From contig NZ_JACJKA010000001.1 in assembly GCF_016900355.1 (NCBI RefSeq), forward strand, positions 310,001 through 374,000: a stretch of 64,000 nucleotides of DNA, in the 5' to 3' direction. How positions within the stretch are numbered: position 1 is the first letter of the stretch; the number at the start of each line of letters is the position of its first letter. Source of the stretch: Bacteroides mediterraneensis. Its GTDB lineage: Bacteria > Bacteroidota > Bacteroidia > Bacteroidales > Bacteroidaceae. The notes beneath the pieces were generated by a model. The model was not told the origin of the DNA and did no database searches. It worked only from the letters and a program-made list of their open reading frames with translations. A program made the position numbers and the translations under genes. Below are positions 27,924 through 37,797 of this stretch, piece by piece.

Positions 27924-28133
27924 TATCCTTCCACCATAAAAAAAGCTAAAAATAGGCCTATCAGGGAGGTTTAGTCTTAAAATCAGCAGACATATCCGGC
28001 AAATAATTGGCATTTTTCACGGATATATAAAAAAAAAACACGTAATTTGCATAATTAAGTAGTAAGTATGCTTTTCCAAGCAGCAAAGATTTGAAAAACA
28101 ACCAGGAAAACAAAGGAACAAAAGAAATCAAAT

Positions 28134-29174
28134 ATGGAGTTCTCAGCTAAACAAATTGCGGAATATATCCAAGGAACCATCGTTGGAGATGAAAATGCCA
28201 AAGTACATACCTTCGCCAAAATCGAAGAAGGCGTACCGGGAGCATTATCCTTTCTATCCAATCCTAAATACACTCATTACATATACGATACAAAATCAAC
28301 CATTGTATTGGTAAACAAGGACTTTCATCCGGAGCATGAAATCAAGGCTACCTTAATAAAGGTAGACGATGCCTACGAAAGTCTGGCCAAGCTGATGACG
28401 CTTTATGAAATGAGTATGCCCAAAAAGAAAGGGATCAGCTCATTAGCTTCCATTGCTGAAAATGTGAAAATCGGAAAAGATGTCTACATCGGTCCTTTTG
28501 CCTGCATTGAAGAAGGAGCTGAAATCGGTGACAATGCCTACATACATCCGCAAGTAACGGTGGGAAGTCATGCTAAAATTGGGGCAAACACCATTCTTTA
28601 TCCACATGTTACCGTTTACCACGACTGCCACATCGGCAACAACTGTATCCTGCATGCGGGAGCGGTCATCGGTGCCGACGGATTCGGCTTTGCTCCGGCA
28701 CCGGAAGGATATGAGAAAATTCCTCAAATTGGTATTGTCATTATTGAAGATAACGTAGAAATAGGTGCCAATACGTGTGTAGACCGCGCGACAATGGGAG
28801 CTACGCTTGTTCACCAGGGGGTCAAGCTGGACAACCTCATCCAAGTGGCACACAATGTAGAAATAGGCAAGAACACCGTCATGGCTTCACAGGTAGGAGT
28901 AGCCGGATCGGCCAAAATCGGTGAATGGTGTATGTTCGGCGGACAGGTAGGTGTGGCAGGACATATCAAAGTGGGCGACCACGTCACAGTCGGCGCACAG
29001 TCCGGCATCCCGGGGAATACCAAATCACACTCCACGCTGATGGGATACCCGGCCATCGACCCGAAACAATTTGCACGCTCCGCCGCCATCTACAAGAAAC
29101 TTCCGGATATGTACGTAGAACTCGGACGTTTGCAGAAAGAAATTGAAGAATTAAAAAAACAACTAAATAAATAA
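28134..29174 (+). CDS. lpxD: UDP-3-O-acylglucosamine N-acyltransferase
   Basis: The 346-residue product adds the second acyl chain in lipid A synthesis. An N-terminal uridine-binding domain (about 1-100) is followed by a left-handed beta-helix of hexapeptide repeats ([20 protein letters not shown], and so on). The catalytic-His region [27 protein letters not shown] and GADGFGFAP are typical of LpxD. A C-terminal coiled helix ([17 protein letters not shown]) ends it. It is the first of three lipid A genes, 4 bases before the lpxC-fabZ gene. Confidence 0.96.
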   Translation: MEFSAKQIAEYIQGTIVGDENAKVHTFAKIEEGVPGALSFLSNPKYTHYIYDTKSTIVLVNKDFHPEHEIKATLIKVDDAYESLAKLMTLYEMSMPKKKGISSLASIAENVKIGKDVYIGPFACIEEGAEIGDNAYIHPQVTVGSHAKIGANTILYPHVTVYHDCHIGNNCILHAGAVIGADGFGFAPAPEGYEKIPQIGIVIIEDNVEIGANTCVDRATMGATLVHQGVKLDNLIQVAHNVEIGKNTVMASQVGVAGSAKIGEWCMFGGQVGVAGHIKVGDHVTVGAQSGIPGNTKSHSTLMGYPAIDPKQFARSAAIYKKLPDMYVELGRLQKEIEELKKQLNK

Positions 29175-29178
29175 ACCC

Positions 29179-30564
29179 ATGTTGAAACAACAAACCTTAA
29201 AAGGCAGCTTTTCGCTCAACGGAAAAGGACTTCACACTGGAGTGAAACTTACCGTGACGTTCAATCCTGCCCCAGAGCACCACGGGTATAAAATACAGCG
29301 AATCGATTTGGACGACCAGCCGATTCTGGATGCGGTAGCCGAAAACGTAGTGGATACTACCCGCGGCACAGTTTTAGCAAAAAACGGGGTAAAAGTTAGT
29401 ACCGTAGAACATGCATTGGCTGCTTTGTATGCAGCAGGTATCGACAACTGTCTGATTCAGGTAAACGGACCGGAATTCCCAATCCTGGATGGTAGCGCCA
29501 AGGCTTATGTGGAATGTATCAAACGAGTAGGCATCGAAGAGCAAGCTGCTCCGAAAGACTATTACATCATCAAGTCAAAAATTGAATTCCGTGACGAGGA
29601 AACGGGTTCCTCCATCATCGTATTGCCGGATGACAAGTTCAGTGTCAATACATTAATTTCTTACGACTCCAAAATCCTGACCAACCAATATGCCACGTTG
29701 GAGAATATGGGAGACTTCCCTACGGAAGTCGCCTCAGCACGTACCTTCGTGTTCGTCCGCGAAATCGAACCGTTGCTGAACGCAGGACTGATCAAGGGAG
29801 GAGACTTGGACAACGCCATCGTCATCTACGAAAAACAGATGACGCAGGAAAGCTTTGACAAGCTGGCCGATGTGATGGGTGTACCTCACATGGATGCCAG
29901 CCATCTGGGATACATCAACCATATTCCGTTGGTATGGCCGAATGAACCTGCCCGTCATAAACTGTTGGATATTATCGGAGACTTGGCCCTCGTAGGTAAA
30001 CCCATCAAAGGACGCATCATCGCGACCCGTCCGGGACATACCATCAACAACAAGTTCGCCCGTCAGCTGCGGAAAGAAATCCGCCTGCATGAAATTCAGG
30101 CACCGATTTATAACTGCAACGAAGAACCGCTGATGGATGTAAACCGCATCCGTGAGCTGCTTCCTCACCGCTATCCGTTCCAACTCGTCGACAAAGTCAT
30201 CGCTATCGGTGCCAATTACATCGTCGGCATCAAAAATGTCACTTCCAACGAGCCGTTCTTCCAGGGACATTTCCCGCAGGAACCGGTCATGCCGGGGGTG
30301 CTGCAAATTGAAGCCATGGCACAGGTAGGAGGCTTGCTGGTGCTCAATTCGGTAGACGAGCCTGAAAGATATTCTACTTATTTCCTGAAAATAGATAATG
30401 TGAAATTCCGCCAAAAAGTAGTGCCGGGCGATACCCTGATTTTCAGAGTTGAACTGATGGCGCCCATTCGCCGCGGCATATCGACCATGAAGGGCTATAT
30501 TTTCGTGGGAGAAAAGATTGTCTGCGAAGCCGAATTTATGGCACAAATTGTAAAAAACAAGTAA
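29179..30564 (+). CDS. lpxC/fabZ: Bifunctional LpxC deacetylase / FabZ dehydratase fusion
   Basis: The 461-residue product joins two enzymes. Residues 1 to about 300 are LpxC, the zinc UDP-3-O-acyl-GlcNAc deacetylase: the metal-binding STVEHALAALYAAGIDNC and the later HKLLDIIGDLALVG, where His and Asp bind zinc. Residues about 315-461 are FabZ, the 3-hydroxyacyl-ACP dehydratase: LLPHRYPFQLVDKV with the catalytic His, and FFQGHFPQEPVMPGVLQIEAMAQ with the catalytic Glu. The fusion is known in Bacteroidetes and links fatty-acid elongation to lipid A supply. It sits between lpxD and lpxA, with gaps of 4 and 1 bases. Confidence 0.97.
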   Translation: MLKQQTLKGSFSLNGKGLHTGVKLTVTFNPAPEHHGYKIQRIDLDDQPILDAVAENVVDTTRGTVLAKNGVKVSTVEHALAALYAAGIDNCLIQVNGPEFPILDGSAKAYVECIKRVGIEEQAAPKDYYIIKSKIEFRDEETGSSIIVLPDDKFSVNTLISYDSKILTNQYATLENMGDFPTEVASARTFVFVREIEPLLNAGLIKGGDLDNAIVIYEKQMTQESFDKLADVMGVPHMDASHLGYINHIPLVWPNEPARHKLLDIIGDLALVGKPIKGRIIATRPGHTINNKFARQLRKEIRLHEIQAPIYNCNEEPLMDVNRIRELLPHRYPFQLVDKVIAIGANYIVGIKNVTSNEPFFQGHFPQEPVMPGVLQIEAMAQVGGLLVLNSVDEPERYSTYFLKIDNVKFRQKVVPGDTLIFRVELMAPIRRGISTMKGYIFVGEKIVCEAEFMAQIVKNK

Positions 30565-30565
30565 C

Positions 30566-31333
30566 ATGATCAGCCCTTTAGCATATATAGACCCCGAAGC
30601 TAAAATCGGAGAAAACGTAGAAATAGGTCCTTTTGTCTTTATCGACAAAAACGTGGTGATTGGTGACAATAACGTCATCATGCCCAATGCTAACATTTTA
30701 TATGGTTCCCGTATCGGAAACGGGAACCGCATTTTCCCAGGTGCCGTCATCGGTGCCATTCCGCAAGACCTGAAGTTTCATGGAGAAGAAACCACTGCGG
30801 AAATCGGTGACAACAATACCATCCGTGAGAATGTGACCATCAACCGAGGCACAGCCGCCAAAGGTAAAACCATCGTCGGCAACAACAACCTCCTGATGGA
30901 AGGCGTACACGTGGCCCATGATACCCTTGTAGGAAGCGGATGCATCATCGGCAACCAGACCAAAATGGCCGGAGAAGTCATCATTGATGACAACGCCATT
31001 GTCAGCGCTTCGGTACTGATGCACCAGTTCTGCCGGGTAGGCGGTTACGTCATGATTCAGGGAGGCTGCCGTTTCAGCAAGGACATTCCTCCATTCATCA
31101 TTGCCGGAAGAGATCCTATCGCATATTGCGGTATCAACATTGTCGGTCTGCGACGCAGAGGATTCTCCAACGAACTAATTGAAAATATTCATAATGCCTA
31201 TCGCCTCATCTACAACAGTGGGAAAATGGTAAGTGATGCCCTCGAAGCTATCCGCAAAGAAGTTCCGATGAGCAAAGAAATAGAATATATTCTTTCATTT
31301 GTAGAAAACTCACAGCGAGGCATCATCCGATAA
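30566..31333 (+). CDS. lpxA: UDP-N-acetylglucosamine acyltransferase
   Basis: The 255-residue beta-helix protein performs the first acylation of lipid A synthesis. The hexapeptide repeats run from residue 1 to about 185, followed by the C-terminal helical domain (NELIENIHNAYRLIYNSGK). The catalytic His is in LLMEGVHVAHDTLVGSGC. It follows the lpxC-fabZ stop by 1 base. The three genes therefore form one translational unit, in the conserved Bacteroidetes order lpxD-lpxC/fabZ-lpxA. Confidence 0.96.
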   Translation: MISPLAYIDPEAKIGENVEIGPFVFIDKNVVIGDNNVIMPNANILYGSRIGNGNRIFPGAVIGAIPQDLKFHGEETTAEIGDNNTIRENVTINRGTAAKGKTIVGNNNLLMEGVHVAHDTLVGSGCIIGNQTKMAGEVIIDDNAIVSASVLMHQFCRVGGYVMIQGGCRFSKDIPPFIIAGRDPIAYCGINIVGLRRRGFSNELIENIHNAYRLIYNSGKMVSDALEAIRKEVPMSKEIEYILSFVENSQRGIIR

Positions 31334-31378
31334 AAAAGATTTTGTATATTTACCACATCAACCAAAGACAAACAAAAA

Positions 31379-31936
31379 ATGGTATACAAATTTAGAATCA
31401 TATCTGACGAAGTCGACGATTTCCTGAGAGAAATCAAAATAGACTCTGAAGCTTCCTTCTATGACCTGCACGAAGCTATCTTGAAGTCAACCGGATACAA
31501 GGACGATCAAATGACTTCTTTCTTTATCTGCGACGATGACTGGGAAAAAGAAACTGAAATCACACTGGAAGACATGGGTGCAGGCAGTTCGGAAGAAGAT
31601 ACCTACGTGATGAAAGATACCCGTCTCAGCGAACTGCTGGAAGACGAAAAGCAGAAACTGCTGTATGTCTTTGACCCATTGGCAGAACGCGTATTCTTCA
31701 TTGAATTGTCGGAAATCATTACCGGAAAAGACCTGGACAAGGCAGTATGCTCCCGCAAAACTGGAGAAGCTCCGAAACAGACCATCGACTTCGACGAACA
31801 GATGAATACCAATGCCGCACTCGACCTGGATGAGAATTTCTACGGAGACCAGGAATACGACATGGAAGATTTCGATCCGGAAGGTTTCGACATCAACGAA
31901 GGAAGCGGAAATCCTTACGACGAAGACAAATACTAA
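31379..31936 (+). CDS. Plasmid pRiA4b ORF-3-like domain protein
   Basis: The 185-residue acidic protein begins VYKFRIISDEVDDFLREIKI and contains SFYDLHEAILKSTGYKDDQMTSFFICDD. This is the fold of the pRiA4b ORF-3-like family, known also as a passenger of IS1096-type elements but widespread as a chromosomal gene in Bacteroidetes. The C-terminal 45 residues are nearly all acidic or polar (DMEDFDPEGFDINEGSG). No catalytic residues are obvious and no transposon end is nearby. It lies 45 bases after lpxA and is closed by its own terminator. Function unknown. Confidence 0.75.
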   Translation: MVYKFRIISDEVDDFLREIKIDSEASFYDLHEAILKSTGYKDDQMTSFFICDDDWEKETEITLEDMGAGSSEEDTYVMKDTRLSELLEDEKQKLLYVFDPLAERVFFIELSEIITGKDLDKAVCSRKTGEAPKQTIDFDEQMNTNAALDLDENFYGDQEYDMEDFDPEGFDINEGSGNPYDEDKY

Positions 31937-31974
31937 CCGTCTTGATTTTCCATACTCAACACAATATTACAAGA

Positions 31975-32015
31975 ATGTCATCCTGGGCTTTGGTTCAGAA
32001 TGACATTTCTTTTTT
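31975..32015 (+). terminator. Intrinsic terminator after the pRiA4b ORF-3-like gene
   Basis: A stem of ATGTCAT (31975-31981) with ATGACAT (32000-32006), extended by inner CTG/CAG pairs, is followed by TTCTTTTTT. Confidence 0.7.
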
Positions 32016-32033
32016 CCCTAAGACCCATCACTC

Positions 32034-32945
32034 ATGAAAAAGCCCGTCCTCATTGTACTCATCGGCCCTACAGGAGTAGGAAAGACAGAATTAAGCCTTT
32101 CCATTGCAGAGCACTACCATACCTCGATTATCTCCTCCGATTCCCGTCAGCTCTACAAGGACCTGAAAATCGGTACGGCTGCCCCCACTCCCGCACAATT
32201 GGCGAGAGTGCCTCATTATTTTGTCGGGACACTGGAACTGACCGACTATTACAGCGCGGCCCAGTATGAAACGGAAGTACTGAAAAAGTTGGACGAGTTG
32301 TTCCAAACACACCCTGTAGTAGTCATGACCGGTGGCTCCATGATGTATGTGGATGCCGTGTGCAAAGGTATTGATGACATTCCGACTGTGGACAAGGAAA
32401 CCCGCGAACTGATGATTCACCGCTATGAGACGGAAGGACTGGAGGCGCTCTGTGCCGAATTGCGGCTGCTTGACCCGGAATACTACCGAATTGTGGACCT
32501 GAAAAACCCCAAAAGAGTGATTCATGCATTGGAAATCTGCTACATGACGGGAAAAACCTATACTTCTTTCCGCACCCGTACGCAGAAGGAACGTCCTTTC
32601 CGGATTGTCAAAGTCGGACTGACCCGCGACCGTGAAGAGCTGTATCAGCGCATCAACCAGCGTGTGGACGAAATGATGAAAGAAGGCTTGTTAGAAGAAG
32701 CCAAACGAGTATATCCTTACAAACAGCTTAATTCACTGAATACCGTAGGCTACAAGGAAATCTTCAAGTACCTGGACGGGGAATGGGACCTCCCGTTTGC
32801 CATCGAGAAAATCAAACAGAATTCACGGATTTACTCCCGGAAACAAATGACCTGGTTCAAGAGAGATACCGAAATCACCTGGTTCCACCCGGAACAGAAA
32901 GAGGAAGTCCTGCAGTTCTTGGACAGCCAGATCAACCTTGACTGA
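32034..32945 (+). CDS. miaA: tRNA dimethylallyltransferase
   Basis: The 303-residue enzyme adds a dimethylallyl group to A37 of tRNAs that read codons starting with U. It has the P-loop [15 protein letters not shown], the conserved [16 protein letters not shown], the motif [15 protein letters not shown] and the C-terminal [15 protein letters not shown] and [11 protein letters not shown]. The tRNAs in this window that it could act on include both tRNA-Leu and tRNA-Ser. Its last 14 bases overlap the end of the convergent AI-2E family gene. Confidence 0.96.
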   Translation: MKKPVLIVLIGPTGVGKTELSLSIAEHYHTSIISSDSRQLYKDLKIGTAAPTPAQLARVPHYFVGTLELTDYYSAAQYETEVLKKLDELFQTHPVVVMTGGSMMYVDAVCKGIDDIPTVDKETRELMIHRYETEGLEALCAELRLLDPEYYRIVDLKNPKRVIHALEICYMTGKTYTSFRTRTQKERPFRIVKVGLTRDREELYQRINQRVDEMMKEGLLEEAKRVYPYKQLNSLNTVGYKEIFKYLDGEWDLPFAIEKIKQNSRIYSRKQMTWFKRDTEITWFHPEQKEEVLQFLDSQINLD

Positions 32946-33954
32946 CTTCAGAACTGTCTTCATCGGTCAACAAAAACTCCTTGCGGAACATCTCCACAAA
33001 CAAGAGGAAAAGGGATACCATCAACGGCCCGAAAATAATGCCCATGAAACCAAACAGAGGAAGACCGGCCACTACTCCGAAAATTGTAATCAAAGGATGC
33101 ACATCGGCCATCTTCTTCTGCAAGATGAAACGAATCAGGTTATCACACTGAGCGACAATCAGTCCCCCGTACCCTAACATAATCAAGGCACTCACCCAAT
33201 TGCCCACAATCAAGAAATACACCGTAATCGGCCCCCACACCAGGACGGTACCCACAATGGGAATTACCGAAGCAAAAGCCGTCAGCATGGCACTCAGGAA
33301 AGGATTGGGCGCATCGCAAATCAAGTAGCCTCCCAAAGAGATAAGCCCCTGGATAATGGCCAGCAACGGAATACCGATGGCATTGGAGCGCACCATCAGC
33401 TGTACCTTTTTCAACACCTCAACCTTATTTTCAGCCTTGAAAGGAAGCAAGGTGGAAATATAATGTTCCATGTTTTTGCCCTCATACAACATGAAAAACA
33501 TCAGCATGATAGCCACGCAGAGATTAATCAGCAAGTCACTGACTCCACTCATCACCGACTGTCCGATGGAAGAAGCCTGCGACACCAAGAAAGAAAGGCT
33601 CTTCTCCGACATTACATCAAATCCAGTCCGTTCTTTGATAAAGTCTACTACCTCTCCTATCGGCCTGACAATCGCCTCCGTATCAAAATGCATCTTGGAT
33701 ACCTGACTCACCATGGCCCACGTAAACAAGGAAAGCGGAATCAGAATAAACAGGGTCACCCCGATGGTCACCAGCCACACCGCCAACGCTCGTTTCATCT
33801 TCGTCTGCAGCCAGAACGTAAAATTACGCAACAACAGGTAGAGCGTAAATCCACCTAAGATACCGTTCATAAAAGGCTGTGCCTGACGGAACAGCAGGTA
33901 TCCCAGCCCAAGAATAAACACAACCAGTGAATATTTCCAGTATCTTTCCTTCAT
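32932..33954 (-). CDS. AI-2E family transporter (PerM/YdiK type)
   Basis: The 340-residue product has about eight membrane helices. These include the paired N-terminal helices ([39 protein letters not shown]), a middle extracytoplasmic part and the conserved C-terminal block [59 protein letters not shown]. The family exports autoinducer-2 in a few species and serves other roles (including Na+/H+ antiport) in others. The substrate here is unknown. It ends inside the miaA 3' end (convergent overlap) and follows the small membrane protein gene by 13 bases. Confidence 0.88.
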   Translation of the reverse strand: MKERYWKYSLVVFILGLGYLLFRQAQPFMNGILGGFTLYLLLRNFTFWLQTKMKRALAVWLVTIGVTLFILIPLSLFTWAMVSQVSKMHFDTEAIVRPIGEVVDFIKERTGFDVMSEKSLSFLVSQASSIGQSVMSGVSDLLINLCVAIMLMFFMLYEGKNMEHYISTLLPFKAENKVEVLKKVQLMVRSNAIGIPLLAIIQGLISLGGYLICDAPNPFLSAMLTAFASVIPIVGTVLVWGPITVYFLIVGNWVSALIMLGYGGLIVAQCDNLIRFILQKKMADVHPLITIFGVVAGLPLFGFMGIIFGPLMVSLFLLFVEMFRKEFLLTDEDSSEVSQG

Positions 33955-33967
33955 AGGCTTTTCGCGA

Positions 33968-34309
33968 TTAATTTTCCTTTTCTTCCTCTTGCGGAATCCG
34001 GAAAGCCGTGTAAAGCTCCAGCACCGCAGAAATGGTCAGGCAGACAATCCATTCGTTCCGTTTCCAAAGCAACATCACTACGCCTGTCAGCACCAGCAAC
34101 ATCGCACCGAGAAGCTGTTGGCGTCGCAAACGACGGATTACCACACTACTACCCTTATATTCTGACACCAGCTGCACATAGGCAAACAGACAGGCACCCA
34201 CCAGATACACATACGGCGCCCACTCCAGTCTCAAAAACTGAAGCACCAGTCCGATAAACAACACTACCGCACCTGCGACAGCCAGTTTGTCTTTCATCTT
34301 CGCATTCAT
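33968..34309 (-). CDS. Small four-helix membrane protein of unknown function
   Basis: The 113-residue product has four hydrophobic segments (KLAVAGAVVLFIGLVLQFL, APYVYLVGACLFAYVQLV, LGAMLLVLTGVVMLLW, WIVCLTISAVLELYTAF) and a Glu-rich C-terminus (PQEEEKEN). I do not recognise a named family. It lies directly after the FtsB/DivIC-like gene with no gap (its ATG follows that stop codon), so translational coupling is likely. Confidence 0.75.
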   Translation of the reverse strand: MNAKMKDKLAVAGAVVLFIGLVLQFLRLEWAPYVYLVGACLFAYVQLVSEYKGSSVVIRRLRRQQLLGAMLLVLTGVVMLLWKRNEWIVCLTISAVLELYTAFRIPQEEEKEN

Positions 34310-34612
34310 TTACTTGTCTTCCTCAAAAATAAAAATATCCTCGTTTTCCTTTTTCATCAGGTACTTTTCGCGAGCCACTTTCTCCAACGCTTCCTTGTTC
34401 GAGGTAATCTCCTTCAGCATCTTGCTGTCTTCCTCATACTGCTTCCGGTAGCGCTCAATCTCCGTATTCAACTGATGAATCTCCCGCTTGTGTGCGATAC
34501 GGCGTATCAGACTGTTCTCGTCCAGTACCCCGATAATCAACAGAAAGATACCCACGGTGACCAGGTATTTATGCCTTCCGATAAAAGCCCAGATATTAGC
34601 CAGTTTACCCAT
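34310..34612 (-). CDS. FtsB/DivIC family septum formation initiator
   Basis: The 100-residue product has the FtsB/DivIC layout: a short cytoplasmic start, one membrane helix (KYLVTVGIFLLIIGVLDEN) and a periplasmic coiled coil (REIHQLNTEIERYRKQYEED). The motif VAREKYLMKKENEDIFIFEE at the end matches the family. Its partners in the divisome would be FtsL and FtsQ. Start 34612 is chosen over 34639, because the -7 box at 34637-34644 places the transcript start downstream of 34639. Confidence 0.88.
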   Translation of the reverse strand: MGKLANIWAFIGRHKYLVTVGIFLLIIGVLDENSLIRRIAHKREIHQLNTEIERYRKQYEEDSKMLKEITSNKEALEKVAREKYLMKKENEDIFIFEEDK

Positions 34613-34636
34613 AAAAATTCCTACTTTATTACCTTG

Positions 34637-34644
34637 CAAAGATA
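34637..34644 (-). promoter_or_regulatory. -7 box (TATCTTTG) for the FtsB/DivIC operon
   Basis: On the minus strand TATCTTTG lies 24 bases before the chosen ATG at 34612. It decides the start codon. Confidence 0.6.
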
Positions 34645-34688
34645 GAAATTATTTCGCAGCAAGTCCATGACAAGAAAGAGATTTTATG

Positions 34689-34696
34689 TACATTTG
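34689..34696 (+). promoter_or_regulatory. -7 box (TACATTTG) for dnaX
   Basis: TACATTTG lies 34 bases before the ATG at 34731. It excludes the earlier in-frame ATG at 34686. Confidence 0.6.
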
Positions 34697-34730
34697 CAGA
34701 AATATCAAGGAATCAAAAACGAATCAACTC

Positions 34731-36578
34731 ATGGAAAATTATATCGTATCGGCACGCAAATACCGCCCGTCTACGTTCGACACCGTGGTAGGACAGCGTG
34801 CATTGACCACGACCCTGAAGAATGCCATTGCCAACCATAAACTGGCGCACGCCTACCTGTTCTGCGGTCCGCGAGGAGTAGGAAAAACCACCTGCGCCCG
34901 TATCTTTGCCAAGACCATCAACTGCCTGCATCCCACGGCAGAAGGAGAGGCTTGCAACGAATGTGAATCGTGCAAGGCATTCAACGAGCAGCGTTCCTAT
35001 AATATCCATGAGCTGGATGCTGCTTCCAACAACTCGGTAGAGGATATCCGTTCACTAATTGAACAAGTACGTATCCCGCCACAAATCGGTAAATACAAGG
35101 TGTACATCATCGATGAGGTGCACATGCTGTCTACGGCGGCTTTCAATGCTTTCCTGAAAACCTTGGAAGAACCGCCCCAGCACGCCATCTTCATCCTGGC
35201 TACCACGGAGAAGCATAAGATTCTGCCCACCATCCTCAGCCGGTGCCAGATTTATGACTTCAATCGCATCACGGTCAGCGACACAGTGGAGCACCTGGAG
35301 AACGTGGCCCGCAAAGAGCACATCGAAGCCGAACCGGAAGCCTTGAACGTGATTGCACAGAAAGCCGATGGAGGTATGCGTGACGCCCTCTCCATCTTCG
35401 ACCAGGTGGTGAGCTTCACCAACGGACACATCACGTACCAGAGTGTCATCGAGAACCTGAATGTGCTGGACTGCGAATATTATTTCAAACTGACGGATTT
35501 CTTTTTGGAGAATAAAGTCTCCGACTGTCTGTTGATCTTCAACGACATTCTCCGGAAGGGATTCGACGGCAATCATTTCATCACCGGACTGACGTCTCAT
35601 TTCCGCGACCTGCTGGTGAGCCGCGATCCGGCCACCCTGCAACTGCTGGAAACGGGGGCTTCCATCCGCGAACGATACCAGGCACAGGCACAGAAATGTA
35701 CCCCACAGTTCTTGTACAAGGCCATGAAGCTGTGCAACGACTGCGACCTGAATTACCGCCAGAGCAAAAACAAACGCCTGCTGGTGGAACTGACATTGAT
35801 TCAGTTGGCACAGCTGACAGCCGAACCGGAAGACACGGGCAGTGGGCGTAGCCCTAAGAAACAATTATCTCCCGTTTTCCACACCGCACAAGCCGGTCAG
35901 CCCGCGGCACAGCAGACCCACACGGCTCCAACTGCCACAGCCGCTCCGGTAACTCAACCGGTTCCGCAGCCTCAACCTGCTCAACCGGCTCCACAGGCAC
36001 AGCCTTATACGACCACTTTAAAGCAGGCAGAAGTGCCCTACACTAAAGCCAGTCCGCTTCCGAAAACGGCAACCGAAAAAAAAGCACCGGTCTTCAAGGC
36101 TGGAAGTTTGGGAATGTCTATCCGGAAAGCGCAGGCTCAACCCGCTGCACCGGCTTCACAACCTGCCGCACAGCAAGCTTCGGTGTCACCTGCGGCCGAC
36201 AACTGGGAAGACTATATTTTCAATGAAAAAGATTTGGGTTACTACTGGCGTGAGTTTGCCAGCCTGCTACCCAAGGAAGAAGCAGCCAATGCCGGACGTA
36301 TGAGAAACATGCACCCGCATCTGCTGGCCGACCAGCATACCTTTGAAGTGGCTGTAGACAATGGCATGGTCCAGAAATACATGCAGCAGCTGGCTCCTCA
36401 GATAGAAGCCCACTTGCAAAAGAAGCTACACAACCGCAAAATCAAGATGACCACGCGGGTGAGCGAAGCCAATGAAAACGTACGGGCCTACAGCCACGTA
36501 GAGCGTTTCCAAATGATGAGCAAAAAGAATCCCAGCCTGCTGAAACTCAAGGAGGCTTTGGGATTGGAACTCTCTTAA
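34731..36578 (+). CDS. dnaX: DNA polymerase III subunit gamma/tau
   Basis: The 615-residue clamp-loader ATPase has Walker A GPRGVGKTTCARIFAK, zinc cysteines CNECESC and the DExx box VYIIDEVHMLS. The SRC motif (LSRCQIYDF) and the clamp-loader collar domain to about residue 365 follow. Then comes a low-complexity linker of Pro, Gln, Ala and Thr (about 375-490) and a C-terminal tau-like domain. Within the linker an A8 run (36076-36083) reads GAA-AAA-AAA, a possible slippage site. Shift by -1 would reach a stop at 36224 and give a protein of roughly 500 residues. The start is fixed by the -7 box. It is divergent from the FtsB/DivIC gene. Confidence 0.96.
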   Translation: MENYIVSARKYRPSTFDTVVGQRALTTTLKNAIANHKLAHAYLFCGPRGVGKTTCARIFAKTINCLHPTAEGEACNECESCKAFNEQRSYNIHELDAASNNSVEDIRSLIEQVRIPPQIGKYKVYIIDEVHMLSTAAFNAFLKTLEEPPQHAIFILATTEKHKILPTILSRCQIYDFNRITVSDTVEHLENVARKEHIEAEPEALNVIAQKADGGMRDALSIFDQVVSFTNGHITYQSVIENLNVLDCEYYFKLTDFFLENKVSDCLLIFNDILRKGFDGNHFITGLTSHFRDLLVSRDPATLQLLETGASIRERYQAQAQKCTPQFLYKAMKLCNDCDLNYRQSKNKRLLVELTLIQLAQLTAEPEDTGSGRSPKKQLSPVFHTAQAGQPAAQQTHTAPTATAAPVTQPVPQPQPAQPAPQAQPYTTTLKQAEVPYTKASPLPKTATEKKAPVFKAGSLGMSIRKAQAQPAAPASQPAAQQASVSPAADNWEDYIFNEKDLGYYWREFASLLPKEEAANAGRMRNMHPHLLADQHTFEVAVDNGMVQKYMQQLAPQIEAHLQKKLHNRKIKMTTRVSEANENVRAYSHVERFQMMSKKNPSLLKLKEALGLELS

Positions 36579-36600
36579 AAACTCATTTCATCCACATAAC

Positions 36601-36650
36601 AACGGGCGGAGAAACCTCAAAATCAGTTTCTCCGCCCGTTATCTTTTATC
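36601..36650 (+). terminator. Intrinsic terminator of dnaX
   Basis: A perfect 15-bp stem (36601-36615 with 36626-36640) around a 10-base loop is followed by ATCTTTTATCTTT. Confidence 0.85.
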
Positions 36651-36665
36651 TTTCAGCCACTTGGC

Positions 36666-37130
36666 TTACAAGTCATGATTCTTCATCCGATACTCGGCCA
36701 GTTCCTCGTACTTCGTGCCCGGACGGCCGTAGTTACAGTACGGATAGATGGAAATCCCCCCACGTGGCGTAAAGATTCCTGTCACCTCAATGTATTTCGG
36801 ATCCATCAGCTTGATCAGGTCCTTCATGATGATGTTCACACAATCCTCGTGAAAATCTCCGTGGTTACGGAAGCTGAACAAATACAGTTTCAAGCTCTTG
36901 CTCTCCACCATCTTTACATCCGGCAGGTAGCTGATACGGATTTCCGCGAAGTCCGGCTGCCCTGTAATCGGACAGAGGCTGGTGAACTCCGGACAGTTGA
37001 AACGCACCCAGTAATCATTCTCAGGATGCTTGTTCACAAATGCTTCCAGCACTTCCGGGGCATAATCCTGTTTATATACGGTTTTCTTGTTGCCTAACAA
37101 AGTCAGTTCATCTTTTCTTTCCATACTCAT
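36666..37130 (-). CDS. queF: preQ0 reductase (7-cyano-7-deazaguanine reductase)
   Basis: The 154-residue product reduces preQ0 to preQ1 in queuosine synthesis. The active-site Cys and the QueF motif are in [20 protein letters not shown], and the Glu of the substrate site is in [21 protein letters not shown]. Length fits the unimodal (short) QueF class. The start is the ATG at 37130, which overlaps the queC stop as ATGA, so translation is coupled. It is the last gene of the transporter-queC-queF operon. Confidence 0.96.
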   Translation of the reverse strand: MSMERKDELTLLGNKKTVYKQDYAPEVLEAFVNKHPENDYWVRFNCPEFTSLCPITGQPDFAEIRISYLPDVKMVESKSLKLYLFSFRNHGDFHEDCVNIIMKDLIKLMDPKYIEVTGIFTPRGGISIYPYCNYGRPGTKYEELAEYRMKNHDL

Positions 37131-37792
37131 TTGTTTTCTTTTGAAGCCAAATATTTTTCCAGTCCCTCGCGGCGCAACTTGCAGGCCGGACAATGTCCGC
37201 AACCGTCACCCGGAATGCCGTTATAGCATGTTAGTGTTTCGTTCCGTACTAAATCCAGTACGCCCAATTCATCGGCCAGAGCCCAGGTCTGCGCCTTGTC
37301 AATCCACATCAACGGTGTATGAATTACAAACTGCTCATCCATGGCCAGGTTCAGCGTCACGTTGAGCGACTTGATAAACGAATCGCGACAATCCGGATAA
37401 CCACTGAAGTCCGTTTGTGAAACTCCGGTCACCAGATGGAAGATTCCTCGTTCACGGGCATATACCGCCGCGATGCTCAGGAAAAACAGATTCCGTCCCG
37501 GCACAAACGTATTCGGGAAAGAATCTTTCGGCTTCACTTCATCCATGTGGATGGAAGTATCCGTCAGCGAGTTTTTGCCTAGGTGACCGATGAACGACAC
37601 ATCCATCACGTCAAACTCCACGCCTGCCTTCTCTGCAATCTTGCGTGCCAGTTCCACTTCTTTTTCATGCTTCTGTCCGTAGAGGAAACTCAGTGCATGT
37701 ACTTTCTTAAAATGCTTCTTCGCCCAAAAAAGACAGGTAGTAGAGTCCTGTCCGCCGCTGAATACGACAAGGGCCTCGTTCTGATTCATCAT
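37127..37792 (-). CDS. queC: 7-cyano-7-deazaguanine synthase
   Basis: The 221-residue ATP-using enzyme makes preQ0. It has the PP-loop [16 protein letters not shown], the zinc site [13 protein letters not shown], and the substrate blocks [14 protein letters not shown] and [14 protein letters not shown]. It starts 5 bases after the transporter gene and overlaps queF at its end. Confidence 0.97.
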   Translation of the reverse strand: MMNQNEALVVFSGGQDSTTCLFWAKKHFKKVHALSFLYGQKHEKEVELARKIAEKAGVEFDVMDVSFIGHLGKNSLTDTSIHMDEVKPKDSFPNTFVPGRNLFFLSIAAVYARERGIFHLVTGVSQTDFSGYPDCRDSFIKSLNVTLNLAMDEQFVIHTPLMWIDKAQTWALADELGVLDLVRNETLTCYNGIPGDGCGHCPACKLRREGLEKYLASKENK

Positions 37793-37797
37793 ATCCT

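Noticed and set aside
31379-31936. IS1096-type insertion element
   Set aside because: Only the passenger-like protein family is shared. There is no transposase, inverted repeat or target duplication.
32091-32525. Antisense frame in miaA
   Set aside because: A shadow of the miaA codon pattern, without start signals.
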